A stretch of 40,090 bases of DNA from Legionella waltersii (GCF_001468085.1 NZ_LNZB01000002.1:1-40090), one strand, 5' to 3'. Positions 15,604-24,695 are shown, numbered from the stretch's first letter. Numbers and translations: made by a program. The notes: a model not told the origin generated them from the letters alone.

Positions 15604-15747
15604 TAAATTCTTTATTTATGTTGATGAAACAGAGCCTTTTAAGTATTGCCCTAAATATTCAAATTAAAGATATGCTAAAATACCACACATTCAATGTAAG
15701 CTAAAAACCTGCTCGGATTAGGGCATGACAAAATAAGAGTACTTAGC

Positions 15748-16644
15748 ATGATGATACTTGAAGCGACTCAAGAAGATACAGCCTATATAGATAACTCCAT
15801 TGTAAGATTTAATCAACAAGCAGTGCCTTTTACTCAAAAAGAAACCCCTGTATTTAAAAATTACGTGATTAAAGAGGACGGGCAAATCGTTGCAGGGATT
15901 AATAGCTTTGTTTATCACTGGGGTATTTTATACATTGATGTTTTATTTGTGGATGAACGATACCGAGGAAAAAATCTAGGGGCTAGCTTACTTCAACAGG
16001 TCGAAAAAGAAGCTATTGCTATGGGCGCACATCTAAGCCACTTGGATACTTTTGATTTCCAAGCAAAGGATTTTTATTTAAAACAGGGTTATGAGGTTTT
16101 TGGTGCACTGGATGATTGCCCTAAAGGTCATCAACGATTTTATCTCAAAAAAAGCCTTACTACTCACAGTAGCATTCAAATTAGACGTTACCAGGACGAA
16201 GATGCTGAATTTCTAAGTCAGATTTATTACCATACCATCCATACGATTAATGCAAAAGATTATACAAAAGAGCAGATTGATGCCTGGGCTCCTTGGTCTT
16301 CAGTTCAAGACTATAGTGGATGGAAACAAAAGCTCGAAAAAATAGTGCCTTATGTGGCAGTAATCAATGACACTGTGGTTGGTTTTGCAGAGTTTGAATC
16401 TAATGGACATATCGATTGTTTTTACGTACACCATGATTTTCAAGGTTGTGGGGTTGGTTCAGCTTTAATGGCAGCGATTGACCAAGAGGTCAGGAGCAAA
16501 GCTTTATCACGTGTCTATGCTGAAGTGAGTATTACAGCAAAACCTTTTTTTGAGCGAAAAGGGTTTAATGTCGTCAAGCAACAAAGTGTTACTCTTCGTG
16601 GTGTGCAACTTACCAATTACATTATGGAAAAATATTATAGGTAG
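15748..16644 (+). CDS. Two-domain GNAT N-acetyltransferase
   Basis: This 298-residue protein has two GNAT domains in tandem. Domain 1 (~1-138) has VLFVDERYRGKNLGASLLQQ, whose RGKNLG is the acetyl-CoA P-loop, and ends DFYLKQGYEVFGAL. Domain 2 (~145-298) has FYVHHDFQGCGVGSALMAAI with the QGCGVG loop and ends PFFERKGFNVVKQQ. Both loops look intact, so both halves may bind acetyl-CoA. Two adjacent ATGs (15748, 15751) could start. GNATs transfer acetyl groups to amines of proteins, antibiotics or small molecules. The target here is unknown. A methyltransferase gene follows 29 bases downstream on the same strand, suggesting an operon of small-molecule modifiers. Confidence 0.9.
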   Translation: MMILEATQEDTAYIDNSIVRFNQQAVPFTQKETPVFKNYVIKEDGQIVAGINSFVYHWGILYIDVLFVDERYRGKNLGASLLQQVEKEAIAMGAHLSHLDTFDFQAKDFYLKQGYEVFGALDDCPKGHQRFYLKKSLTTHSSIQIRRYQDEDAEFLSQIYYHTIHTINAKDYTKEQIDAWAPWSSVQDYSGWKQKLEKIVPYVAVINDTVVGFAEFESNGHIDCFYVHHDFQGCGVGSALMAAIDQEVRSKALSRVYAEVSITAKPFFERKGFNVVKQQSVTLRGVQLTNYIMEKYYR

Positions 16645-16673
16645 TTGTTCCATTATAAACATTCCACGAGAAT

Positions 16674-17267
16674 ATGATGACAGAAGAAAATCAAGGTACA
16701 TGTTATGATCGTATTGCAGCTGATTTTGCAAAAATGAGGGACTCATTCTACAAAGAACAAAAGTATCTCGATTTATTGATATCCTATTTGCAACCCAATG
16801 CCCATATTCTTGATGTAGGGTGTGGTTCGGGTAATCCTATTGCATCTTATTTAATTAAAAAGGGTTTTCGAGTTACAGGAGTTGATGGCTCAAAAGAGCT
16901 GTTAACTATTGCTGCTCTCAATTGCCCAACAATGCACACTGTTTGTGGTGATGGTCGCACTGTAGTTTTAAATGAGCAATACGATGCACTACTTGAGTGG
17001 TGGTGTCTCTTTCATGTTCCAAAGCAAGACCATGAAAAAATGATAGCTCGATTTGCCAAATGGTTAAAAAAGGATGGGTTATTAGAGTTCACTTCTGGGG
17101 ATGCGGAATACGAGGCTCGAAACAGCGACATGCTAAATCAGGAATTGTATTTTGCCAGTTTGAGCGTAGGTGCTTACGAAAAAGCATTGAAAGAAAATGG
17201 TTTTGAGCTGCTATTACGAGAATACGATCAAGAGCATCATCTGGTATGGATGGCGCGCAAAAAATAG
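16674..17267 (+). CDS. Class I SAM-dependent methyltransferase
   Basis: This 197-residue protein has motif I HILDVGCGSGNPIASYL (residues ~43-59), the acidic ribose-binding end RVTGVDGSKE, motif IV-like YDALLEWWCLFHVPKQDHEK and post-motif LKKDGLLEFTSGDAEYEARN. This is the single-domain fold typical of small-molecule methyltransferases. Starts at 16674 and 16677 are both ATG. It follows the GNAT gene closely and may share its transcript. The acceptor molecule is not predictable. Confidence 0.9.
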   Translation: MMTEENQGTCYDRIAADFAKMRDSFYKEQKYLDLLISYLQPNAHILDVGCGSGNPIASYLIKKGFRVTGVDGSKELLTIAALNCPTMHTVCGDGRTVVLNEQYDALLEWWCLFHVPKQDHEKMIARFAKWLKKDGLLEFTSGDAEYEARNSDMLNQELYFASLSVGAYEKALKENGFELLLREYDQEHHLVWMARKK

Positions 17268-17620
17268 AAATAGATAACAGCAGTTAACATTTATTATTTG
17301 ATATTTTAATGATCGGGTCCACCTCTCTTTTTATTGCTATCTTCTATTGTTTAGTTATCTACATTAATGCTTGCATTTAGTATCGTATATCCCTCCTTAT
17401 CCGAGTACTTTGAGAAAAGCGAGCGAGCAAGTTAGATTGATGGAGCTGTCTCCTAAACACCAAACGTTACTTGCATCGATGGTGTCATTGTTGTGTTAGA
17501 GCAAGCGTAAGTTGACTATACCAGGACTAGCTACTATGGTTTTTTAGGTTTGTTGGGATAGGAAGGCGGCAGGATATGCCGCCGAACTAATACAAGAGCG
17601 GACTCTACATCCATTGAAAA
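17268..17620. other. Intergenic stretch with one GC-rich hairpin
   Basis: The only clear structure is GGCGGCA-GGATA-TGCCGCC (17565-17583), a 7-bp stem and 5-base loop, downstream of the minus-strand F-box-like gene. It lacks a T-tract, so it is at best a weak terminator. A 19-codon frame MELSPKHQTLLASMVSLLC near 17440 may be a scrap of an older gene. No gene is supported. Confidence 0.4.
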
Positions 17621-18700
17621 TTAGTAATTGTACCGATTTTCAGATGAGTTACATGGCTTGAGATCGTCTTCTAACGCAAGAAAATCCTTTTTTCTGACTC
17701 TATACAGTATCCTGATGGCACCTAAGTCGTCCCGGACCCCCGGCACCCATGCCCGCGCCATCGACATCACTACGCCCGTGCCTTTAACTATAGCAAAACT
17801 CTCACCCATTTTAGAACTAATCCCGAACCAGGATTCTTTTTTATTGGTCAAATGATTTTTATATTCTTTTGACGATGTGTGTCGTTGTTCAAAATAATAA
17901 AAAGGTAGTAGCTCAAATGGCCTGTCACTACAGTATTCATCAACAACATGGGCTGGTAATAATCGTTGGGCACCACCAACACCAGTTATCCATTGATGGT
18001 TGTTGTTTCTATCAAGAAATTTTTGAAGTTCACTAATGATGGTTCCTTTAAAATCAAAATGCTTTTCTGTAGTGGTTGTCGTTTCAGGCCTATAGTCTTT
18101 CGTAACACCATGAAGTGTATAGGTCACACCGTGTTCTTTTATCATTTGATATTGTTTCCGTAATTCAGTCTTTATTCGTTCGCCATCTTCTGTTTTAGGC
18201 ACACAATCCAGCATCTTCGTCCACATATGCTTATCTAAAGCCCACAGGCAATACTCAAAACCACTAATATTGGAAAACTCTCGGCCTGATAAATCCTTCA
18301 CTTGTCCTCTAATAACCATTAAAGAGGGGTTATTTTCAAGCATCTTTGCTACCGCTTCATGGTTCCCACGAACAACATGATGAAGAAATTTTCTGACCTC
18401 GTATCCTTGCTTTAGGTGTTGATTAGTAGTAAAAAACGGGGAATTGGATTTGGTGGTCTTAGATAGGTTTATGAAATCTTTAGTGGTTAAAAAACTAGCG
18501 ATTTCATATTTAATTTCATCGGGTAATTCATTAAACGCAAATTTATCTTCCGTGACCTTTCCAATAAGAAAATTAGAGCTGGAGCTTATAAATTGGTAAA
18601 ATCGCTCATGCCAAGGCATTTGAGGAATAGCCTCCGGCTTATTTTGAGCGGCTAGCATTTGCTTGTTCGTTTTTTTCATCGTGTCATGTTTCTTGTTCAT
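17621..18700 (-). CDS. F-box-like effector candidate, paralogue 2
   Basis: This protein has 359 residues from ATG 18700. The open frame extends 16 codons further but the ATG is the shared start of both paralogues. The F-box-like segment is at ~58-93 (NELPDEIKYEIASFLTTKDF, INLSKTTKSNSPFF), a cleaner match than in paralogue 1. It shares the helical domain with paralogue 1 (VRGNHEAVAKMLENNPSL, RGQVKDLSGREFSNISGFEY, GVGGAQRLLPAHVVDEYC). It differs by ~27 extra residues before the F-box and by a different C-terminal section (WFGISSKMGESFAIVKGTGV), before the common ending KPCNSSENRYNY. A host Skp1 interaction is inferred from the motif. The leader and gene mirror 4830-6292. Confidence 0.65.
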   Translation of the reverse strand: MNKKHDTMKKTNKQMLAAQNKPEAIPQMPWHERFYQFISSSSNFLIGKVTEDKFAFNELPDEIKYEIASFLTTKDFINLSKTTKSNSPFFTTNQHLKQGYEVRKFLHHVVRGNHEAVAKMLENNPSLMVIRGQVKDLSGREFSNISGFEYCLWALDKHMWTKMLDCVPKTEDGERIKTELRKQYQMIKEHGVTYTLHGVTKDYRPETTTTTEKHFDFKGTIISELQKFLDRNNNHQWITGVGGAQRLLPAHVVDEYCSDRPFELLPFYYFEQRHTSSKEYKNHLTNKKESWFGISSKMGESFAIVKGTGVVMSMARAWVPGVRDDLGAIRILYRVRKKDFLALEDDLKPCNSSENRYNY

Positions 18701-19165
18701 TCTAAATACTCTTTCTTTGTTGCTCCTGCACAGACCTTGCTTCAGCATGCACGTTGGTGCCAGCTAAAGTCATGTCCGCAAGGAACGGGATTCTCTAGGG
18801 TCAAAACCAATTGCACGTCATCCACCACCGATTGACACGGTTAGTGACGAGCTCTGGGTTTTGTTTAATATCGTTAGGATTGTTTAGCGCACAACGAAGC
18901 GCTTAAAGAAAAAAGGAGTCCGGAATGAGTTTATGACTTGGATAACGAGCCTTAAACACAGAATTGCTGGTTGTATTGGTAGTATTTGCAGTCTTCATCA
19001 AACAAGCGAATGTTGATTAACAATTAAATTAAAGGTATTTTACCACAAACAAAGGAACATTAAAATACATATTGATTATTATGTGGTCAATATACTCCTA
19101 TCCTGCTTAATTGGACTTTGAATTAAGAGAAACCAAATAACGTCAGTTGCATCCTCTCAGAATCC
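18701..19165 (-). repeat. Duplicated leader, copy 2 (inverted relative to 4830-5290)
   Basis: Read on the minus strand, it follows copy 1 almost base for base, including the promoter-like TAAAAT, a 31-codon ORF (18998-18903) and the longer frame whose stops fall at the same places. It lies next to an IS66 remnant, which is absent from copy 1. The junction near 19160 may be an insertion border. Confidence 0.85.
18903..18998 (-). CDS. Small ORF of 31 codons, counterpart of 4993-5088
   Basis: It encodes MKTANTTNTTSNSVFKARYP and ends SHKLIPDSFFL. Length and most residues match copy 1, but so does the surrounding non-coding DNA, so conservation alone does not prove translation. It may be a leader peptide or a gene remnant. 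Confidence 0.35.
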   Translation of the reverse strand: MKTANTTNTTSNSVFKARYPSHKLIPDSFFL

Positions 19166-19300
19166 CCGGGTAATTGCTTGCAATATTTTCTTCCTCTGCA
19201 ATGTCGTGCTCAATGACTTCACGAAGTAAACGCTGAGGCAAGGGGAGTCGTGCGGATTTCTTTCTAGCGTAGGTGACGGTTACAGCTATAACCGCCGCCT
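19166..19300 (-). mobile_element. IS66-family transposase fragment
   Basis: On the minus strand an open frame encodes TYARKKSARLPLPQRLLREV then IEHDIAEEENI. This resembles the IS66 TnpC segment RKPLPxHLPREVxEHDxPEEE. Only ~45 codons remain, with no start and no inverted repeats seen. Confidence 0.55.
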
Positions 19301-19314
19301 TATCCTATGTTGGT

Positions 19315-19546
19315 TTATTTGAAATCAAATTTGTTTGATGGATTATTATAGTTGTTCACTAAAGTCAAAACTTCTGAATATAATGTTTCCGTTGTGTTAT
19401 CTCTACCACCGAGTCCAAAAAAACAACTTCCTTTTGTTGCGCTTGTTTTTGTTGCAAGTTCCTTTTGTATTTGCGTGAGTAATTCGCCGCATTCTTTTTG
19501 CGCCATTTGCATCTGATTGTCGTCATTAAAATCTATTTTCTTACTA
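19315..19546 (-). pseudogene. C-terminal fragment of an unknown protein, cut at an attachment scar
   Basis: The frame can start at ATG 19512 (MQMAQKECGELLTQIQKELA, then KTSATKGSCFFGLGGRD, to FDFK). It is open further upstream without any start codon until it runs into the TTGGTTCGAAGCC core and a stop. It therefore looks like the 3' end of a longer gene whose 5' part was removed when the attachment site recombined. The family is not recognised. Confidence 0.5.
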
Positions 19547-19672
19547 TTGGTTCGAAGCCAATTTGATCAGGGTTAATTATTAATAAAATCAGTAAATTGC
19601 GATGTAACAAATCAGCCAATTACTGCCTGAAACAACTAGGGTTATACTACACTTTGTTACAAATCTGCTACA
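19546..19672. repeat. Attachment-site scar 2
   Basis: TTGGTTCGAAGCCAATTTGA (from 19549) and the next ~120 bp repeat 13154-13291 with few changes. One 10-bp unit containing ACTGCCT is missing. Unlike scar 1, the T-arm and acceptor part of the tRNA gene is absent, so the break lies in the anticodon stem-loop, the expected crossover region. Confidence 0.75.
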
Positions 19673-20024
19673 TGTGAATTTGTTCAAAAAAAGTATAAGC
19701 CCAAAAACACTATAAAGACATCTGAATAAAAATATACTATAATGCGTTAAATATGAAATCACTGTTGCCAATTAATCACAATATGCTGCTTATATTTAAA
19801 GAAGTTTATTCATTGTATTTTAAACTCAGCAGATACCCAAGCCACAAAATCATTGAAGTTAGCCTTTGTTCCTAAGTTAGGCTCTTATTCCACTTAATAA
19901 AGTTTTGTGAATTTAGACTATGAACTCTATTGGTCTAAGAGCATTCAATTTTATTCATTTATTTTGATAAAGCGGTTCCCGTTTAATACATACCGCTCTA
20001 TTGATTTGTTAAGGAATTGCTTCA
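19673..20024 (+). promoter_or_regulatory. Upstream region of the ankyrin/OTU gene
   Basis: This is AT-rich DNA with no gene. An inverted repeat AGCGGT...ACCGCT (19973-19999) lies shortly before the Shine-Dalgarno AAGGA (20011-20015), which is 9 bases from the ATG at 20025. The repeat could be a regulator site or mRNA hairpin. No regulator can be named. Confidence 0.4.
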
Positions 20025-23000
20025 ATGAATCCAGCACCAATTAAAAAAACAACTCTTACAAAAAAAGATATTATCTCGAAATTTGTTGAGCTTCATAGCC
20101 TTGTTGACAACGATGAGCTCGACAAAATTAAAGAAATTGTTCAGCAAGCCATTCATTACAAGAATACATCGCCTGATTTCTGGAGCTGGTCAACTGAAAA
20201 AGCTTTGCTTCAGGCTTTTGAACTGGCTATCAGTCTGGACCGCATTGAAACAGTTGAGTTTTTTTTAAAGGCAGGGGTGCGTCCTTCAGGGATAGACATA
20301 GCAATAATGCGCAAATCCTTACCAATGGTAAAGCTCTTAGTTCAATACGGTTGTGAAATAAGAGAAGAGAGCGGTCAATACTACGATTCAAGTTTGATAG
20401 GTGATAATACCGCTATCGAATGTGCCCTGAAGACATTAGGTTCTGGGGATATAGTTCAGTACTTGCTTAGCGAAGGTGCAAGTGCAAAAGGGTGTGTTCA
20501 CACAAAACCAAAAAAACCAGCAGAAAGTTTCTTAGCTTATGCAGCTAAAAAAGGAGATGATGCCACCCTTGAACAGTTAATCCGTCGCCTTGAGTATTGG
20601 TGTGATATATTAATAATCCCTTCAAATAAATTCTGGAATAAGTTTTCTTTTATTGCAGGAAAATTAAAGGGCAGGGATGCCATTATTCTCATAGAGGGTA
20701 AACAGGAGATTTTCTTTGCGGATTGGTCTGAGCGGAGTTTAGAGAAAATTGTACATAAACCCAAATACGACTTGTACCTACAGATCTTATTTTCAGATTC
20801 TCCCCTTAAATTAGCATCCAAAAGACAGCTTAAATGGATCACAAAAGAAACGGGCATACGAAACGACGACTTAGAATTGGCACTGCAATTAGCAATCAGT
20901 GGCGCACACCGTAAATACATTAAAAGAATTGAGCCGATCAAAAAAACCGTTTCTGATTATTATAAAGATAAAAGCAAGTTACAAAATCAATACCCCATTT
21001 CTAATGATAAAAAGGAGCAATCAGACAGGGACGATAAAATAGATAAGGAATTAAGTAGAACTTACAACGTAGAAAATATAAAACTATTGGAAAAAAAAAT
21101 CCAAGAAGCAGGTGCTAAATATAGAAAAATCATTGGGTGTTTAATGGATTACGTGATTGGATGCGATTTTCCTCCCGAATTTTTATCTTTTTTTACCTCG
21201 TTGGATGATGTTTCAGGAATTAATTTTATAGGTGTTTCCATTCATGGCATACCCATAACTCGTGAAATGTTAAAAGAAGCCGGGATCTCTGGCTATGAAA
21301 AAGCTTTAGTTACAATTCAGGATTGGCAGAATCTGAGCGAAAATTCGTCACCAAGGCTAACCGAATTAAAAAGAAGAGTTTTTGACCATCCATACTATTA
21401 TGAACCAGGCGATAATACCGACATCGATAAAAATTTTAATTTTGTACCGCTTTATATAGCTGCCCAAATTGGGGATATTAACACGGTCAAATTTAGGCTA
21501 ACTCAAGGCGTAAATCCAAATGAATCCATTTTAGATCAAGCACAACCGATTGAATATGCTGTAGTTAATGCGCATGAAAGCATTGTCAGAGAATTAATTA
21601 ACCATCCTGATTTTAATGAAGAAAAATTCAAAACAGCCATAGAACTTGCGAAAAAGCATGGACATAAAACTATAGAAGATCTATTAAAAACATCGCGCAA
21701 TAAATCAGGTGATATTAATAGCTTTGATGTTGCTGGAAATACAGAGTTGCACTATGCCATCGAGTCAGGAGATATCGATGAAGTTAGGCGACTTATAGAT
21801 ATGGGGGCTGATGTCAATTTAAGAGGTAAACTGGGTTATCCATTGTATATATGTGTAGGAAAATCAAGGTTTATCTCAGAAATTGGTTATTATCTAAAGA
21901 ATGAATTGCCTCCCGAATTTAGCTTAATACAAACAGAGATTTTAAGGTTGCTTTTGGAAAAGGGAGCGAACCCTAACATCGATGCGAACAATTCTCTTCT
22001 GAGATATGCTGAGTCGCTTGAAATAATCAAGATTCTTCTACCTATTTGCAAAAAGAATGATATAACAGGATATGATCCTTGGGAAAAGAAGGAAGAACGT
22101 TTCCCATGGTATTATACTATGTTGTTTAACACATTCGAATCACCAGAATGGCCTGGCATTTTAAAACTATTGATAGAAGAGAAAGTGGATTTAAATGTTA
22201 TTTCCTCTTCAGGTAAGAGCTTACTTCATCTTGTAGCAGAAACATTTCCTTCAGTTAACCAAGTTTATCACAGCATGGAACAAACAATGCGAACTATTTT
22301 GGGAGTTGAAGACAGAGCGCTAAGTCGATTGGAGAAATCGTATTCTTTGCGCATGATGGCAAATAAAATAGCTTTTTTGAAACCATTAAAGCAGTTGGAA
22401 TTCTTACTTAACCATGGTGTTAACCCTAGTTTAAAAAATACAAAGGAATTAGAGCCGGTACCACATTATATCCTCAGGAAATGTGATTTAAGTCATATCG
22501 TCAACGGTTATGCGCAAATTTTTGATCTATTTATATCCAAAGGATTTGGCATTAATGAGCAAGACTCAAATGGTTATACCCTCTTACATATAGCTAGTAT
22601 GCGGGGAGACTTAGATGCAATTAAGTATTTAATGGCCCGTAAGGCCGATGTTAATATTCCTGATAGATGGGGAAGGACTCCAATTTATTACGCGGCAACT
22701 GGATCTCCGTCAAGGTATCATCCTAAAGCAAACCCATTAACGACGGAATATTTGGTACATTACTGCCAAGCTAAAGTTAATGTTTTAGATAACGAAGGCC
22801 TAACCCCTCTTCAGTTTTCTATAGAGAAATACTATGAATATGGTTACCCTAATTTGTCGTATAAAGATACCGATAAACAGGAATTGCGTGACTCTTTTCT
22901 TAAAGCACAAGATGCTCTATGGAATGAGGAATACCGCCGCTCTTGTCTTCTAGAGAATGCAGTCGGGAATAATTTGACTGTTCATGCTGCTTCGAATGAA

Positions 23001-24134
23001 TATACCTCTAAAATGAAATCCTATCTCTCAAAGTTCAAAACGACAATACCCATAGAAATATTGTTGTCGAATACATCACTCTCCAAAAAAGATCGAAAGT
23101 TGTTTGAACTCTACCGGGATAGAATCAGTGGCCAATTTATGAATATTCCTGTAGAACTAAACGGGCGAATTTACGATCTAACTACGCTAACAGCTAGTCA
23201 TAATAATGATCCCATTACAGGGAAACCATTTGGACTTAGTGACATCCAACCAGCGGAAGAAGTAGCCAATGAGATCCTTGAGCTTCTAAAATTCTTCGAA
23301 ATTACTCCTAATCAGCCTCAGCAAGAGATGCAATCTCCTTCAAATGTCGAATTGGTTGTAACAAAACATGTTAAAATAGAAAACGAAAAGTCTTCAGAAA
23401 ACAGCATGCACTCGCTACCAAAAGCAAATGAATTGCCAGAGCAATTGTTGACCAACATAAGGCAACTTGGATTTGAAGGCTACAATGAAGTTGAAGGTGA
23501 TGGTAATTGTCTATTTTACGCCATTATTGATCAATGCCAGCAAAGAAATATTCCATTTGGTCACTTGATTAATAGCACAACCGATAAAACAGCCATGACC
23601 TTAGAACTTCGTCTGAAAATTAAGGAGTACATCACTCAACACAGTGATGAATATAAAGATTTTTTCCCTATTGATCAGTATCAATCTTTGACCGATTTTA
23701 TAAACAAAGTGGTCATTCAAAAGAACTATGCGGGGCATATGGAAATTACTATCTTAGCCCAATTATTAGTTGCCGATATTGTCATCATCAGACAAGATGG
23801 AGTGCTTACGTCAATTGGAAATGGAAATTCGACTCAGACCCTTTATTTAGGATTAGTTGATCACGGCAGCATGAGCGCATTGAATCATTATTATTCAATT
23901 ATTGGTAAACCCAATCAACCTCCTTTAATTGAAAATAAAATAATTAGCTCTCAAACTATTCAAGATCATGAGGATAAAGTGATGAGTACTTCTGAATCTG
24001 GTGCAGGTTTGGGGGCAAATAATTTACAAGGGTTACATGGTTCAGTGATGAAGGGCAACCCACACAGTATGTTTGCTCATCCAACATCTGATCATGAAAA
24101 AACTCAAGAGCTGAGGACTGGTAAGTTCATTTAA
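20025..24134 (+). CDS. Ankyrin-repeat / U-box-like / OTU protein, candidate ubiquitin-system effector
   Basis: This is a 1369-residue protein with no signal peptide. Ankyrin repeats occur in three blocks: ~55-190 (weak), ~475-690 (GNTELHYAIESGDIDEVRRL, MGADVNL) and ~700-945 (GYTLLHIASMRGDLDAIKYL, GRTPIYYAATGS). Residues ~1037-1096 read MNIPVELNGRIYDLTTLTAS, then DPITGKPFGLSDIQP and a helix. This matches the U-box pattern xDPV..xG..YD..TI...DPxTxxPL...xxP. Residues ~1150-1292 form an OTU deubiquitinase: EGDGNCLFYAI with Asp1159 and Cys1162, and ALNHYYSII with His1288. All three OTU catalytic-region residues are present. The OTU call is strong, the U-box call is by motif spacing only. It is alone between two attachment scars. 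Transfer into host cells is inferred. Confidence 0.85.
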   Translation: MNPAPIKKTTLTKKDIISKFVELHSLVDNDELDKIKEIVQQAIHYKNTSPDFWSWSTEKALLQAFELAISLDRIETVEFFLKAGVRPSGIDIAIMRKSLPMVKLLVQYGCEIREESGQYYDSSLIGDNTAIECALKTLGSGDIVQYLLSEGASAKGCVHTKPKKPAESFLAYAAKKGDDATLEQLIRRLEYWCDILIIPSNKFWNKFSFIAGKLKGRDAIILIEGKQEIFFADWSERSLEKIVHKPKYDLYLQILFSDSPLKLASKRQLKWITKETGIRNDDLELALQLAISGAHRKYIKRIEPIKKTVSDYYKDKSKLQNQYPISNDKKEQSDRDDKIDKELSRTYNVENIKLLEKKIQEAGAKYRKIIGCLMDYVIGCDFPPEFLSFFTSLDDVSGINFIGVSIHGIPITREMLKEAGISGYEKALVTIQDWQNLSENSSPRLTELKRRVFDHPYYYEPGDNTDIDKNFNFVPLYIAAQIGDINTVKFRLTQGVNPNESILDQAQPIEYAVVNAHESIVRELINHPDFNEEKFKTAIELAKKHGHKTIEDLLKTSRNKSGDINSFDVAGNTELHYAIESGDIDEVRRLIDMGADVNLRGKLGYPLYICVGKSRFISEIGYYLKNELPPEFSLIQTEILRLLLEKGANPNIDANNSLLRYAESLEIIKILLPICKKNDITGYDPWEKKEERFPWYYTMLFNTFESPEWPGILKLLIEEKVDLNVISSSGKSLLHLVAETFPSVNQVYHSMEQTMRTILGVEDRALSRLEKSYSLRMMANKIAFLKPLKQLEFLLNHGVNPSLKNTKELEPVPHYILRKCDLSHIVNGYAQIFDLFISKGFGINEQDSNGYTLLHIASMRGDLDAIKYLMARKADVNIPDRWGRTPIYYAATGSPSRYHPKANPLTTEYLVHYCQAKVNVLDNEGLTPLQFSIEKYYEYGYPNLSYKDTDKQELRDSFLKAQDALWNEEYRRSCLLENAVGNNLTVHAASNEYTSKMKSYLSKFKTTIPIEILLSNTSLSKKDRKLFELYRDRISGQFMNIPVELNGRIYDLTTLTASHNNDPITGKPFGLSDIQPAEEVANEILELLKFFEITPNQPQQEMQSPSNVELVVTKHVKIENEKSSENSMHSLPKANELPEQLLTNIRQLGFEGYNEVEGDGNCLFYAIIDQCQQRNIPFGHLINSTTDKTAMTLELRLKIKEYITQHSDEYKDFFPIDQYQSLTDFINKVVIQKNYAGHMEITILAQLLVADIVIIRQDGVLTSIGNGNSTQTLYLGLVDHGSMSALNHYYSIIGKPNQPPLIENKIISSQTIQDHEDKVMSTSESGAGLGANNLQGLHGSVMKGNPHSMFAHPTSDHEKTQELRTGKFI

Positions 24135-24143
24135 ACCCTACAA

Positions 24144-24310
24144 TTAAATGGCGCGTTCGGAGGGACTCGAAGCCCAGACACTTTGGTTCGAAGCCTTATG
24201 CTCTGGTTTTAAATTCTTTATAAATCAATACCTTGTGAAGCGTCAAATTCAACAACTACTGCCTAAAACTGCCTACTACAGCGTAGTTCCGCCACAGTTG
24301 AGACACGTTT
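24144..24310. repeat. Attachment-site scar 3 (diverged)
   Basis: 24144-24195 matches the 3' part of tRNA-Arg with four differences (for example GCGCGTTCGG, CACTTTGG) and diverges after GGTTCGAAGCC. Downstream, ACTACTGCCTAAAACTGCCT (near 24259) keeps the doubled ACTGCCT motif found at scar 1. It is an older or foreign version of the site. Confidence 0.7.
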
Positions 24311-24398
24311 TGGTCACAGAAGAATCTTAATTCTTTTGTTTAAAATTAAACTTAATATGTGCTATTCCAGCATCAGGAAATAAGGATTTTTTCTTAAG

Positions 24399-24695
24399 TT
24401 ATAGATGTCTATTAAAATCCATAGATTGATGCAACACTCGAATAACAGAAATGCCATAATCGGTAGTTTTGAAAAAAATAATGTGAGAGCCAACATTAAA
24501 TGCGTGTAATTCTGGACGAATATAATCACATTTTCGAGCAATTACGGGATCATCTGCAAGGCGCTGAAAACTTAAATCTATGGTTAAAATATAATCCTCT
24601 GTTTGTTTGATACCAAACTCATTTGTGCTATATAAATAGATGGACTCAAGATCTTCTACCGCTTTTGGGTAAAGACGATATGTTTTATTTGACAT
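24399..24695 (-). CDS. parE: ParE-family toxin
   Basis: This 98-residue RelE/ParE-fold toxin is recognised by YRLYPKAVEDLESIYLYSTN near the start, RLADDPVIARKCDYIRPELH in the middle and HIIFFKTTDYGISVIRVLHQ at the end. ParE toxins of this kind inhibit DNA gyrase. The start ATG at 24695 overlaps the antitoxin gene by 11 bases, the usual translational coupling. Length and core motifs are complete, so it is probably functional. It lies just inside scar 3 of the tRNA-Arg locus and may stabilise the island. Confidence 0.92.
   Translation of the reverse strand: MSNKTYRLYPKAVEDLESIYLYSTNEFGIKQTEDYILTIDLSFQRLADDPVIARKCDYIRPELHAFNVGSHIIFFKTTDYGISVIRVLHQSMDFNRHL

Noticed and set aside
24148..24330. 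60-codon ORF just after the ankyrin/OTU gene
   Set aside because: It covers the tRNA-Arg scar and has no independent support.
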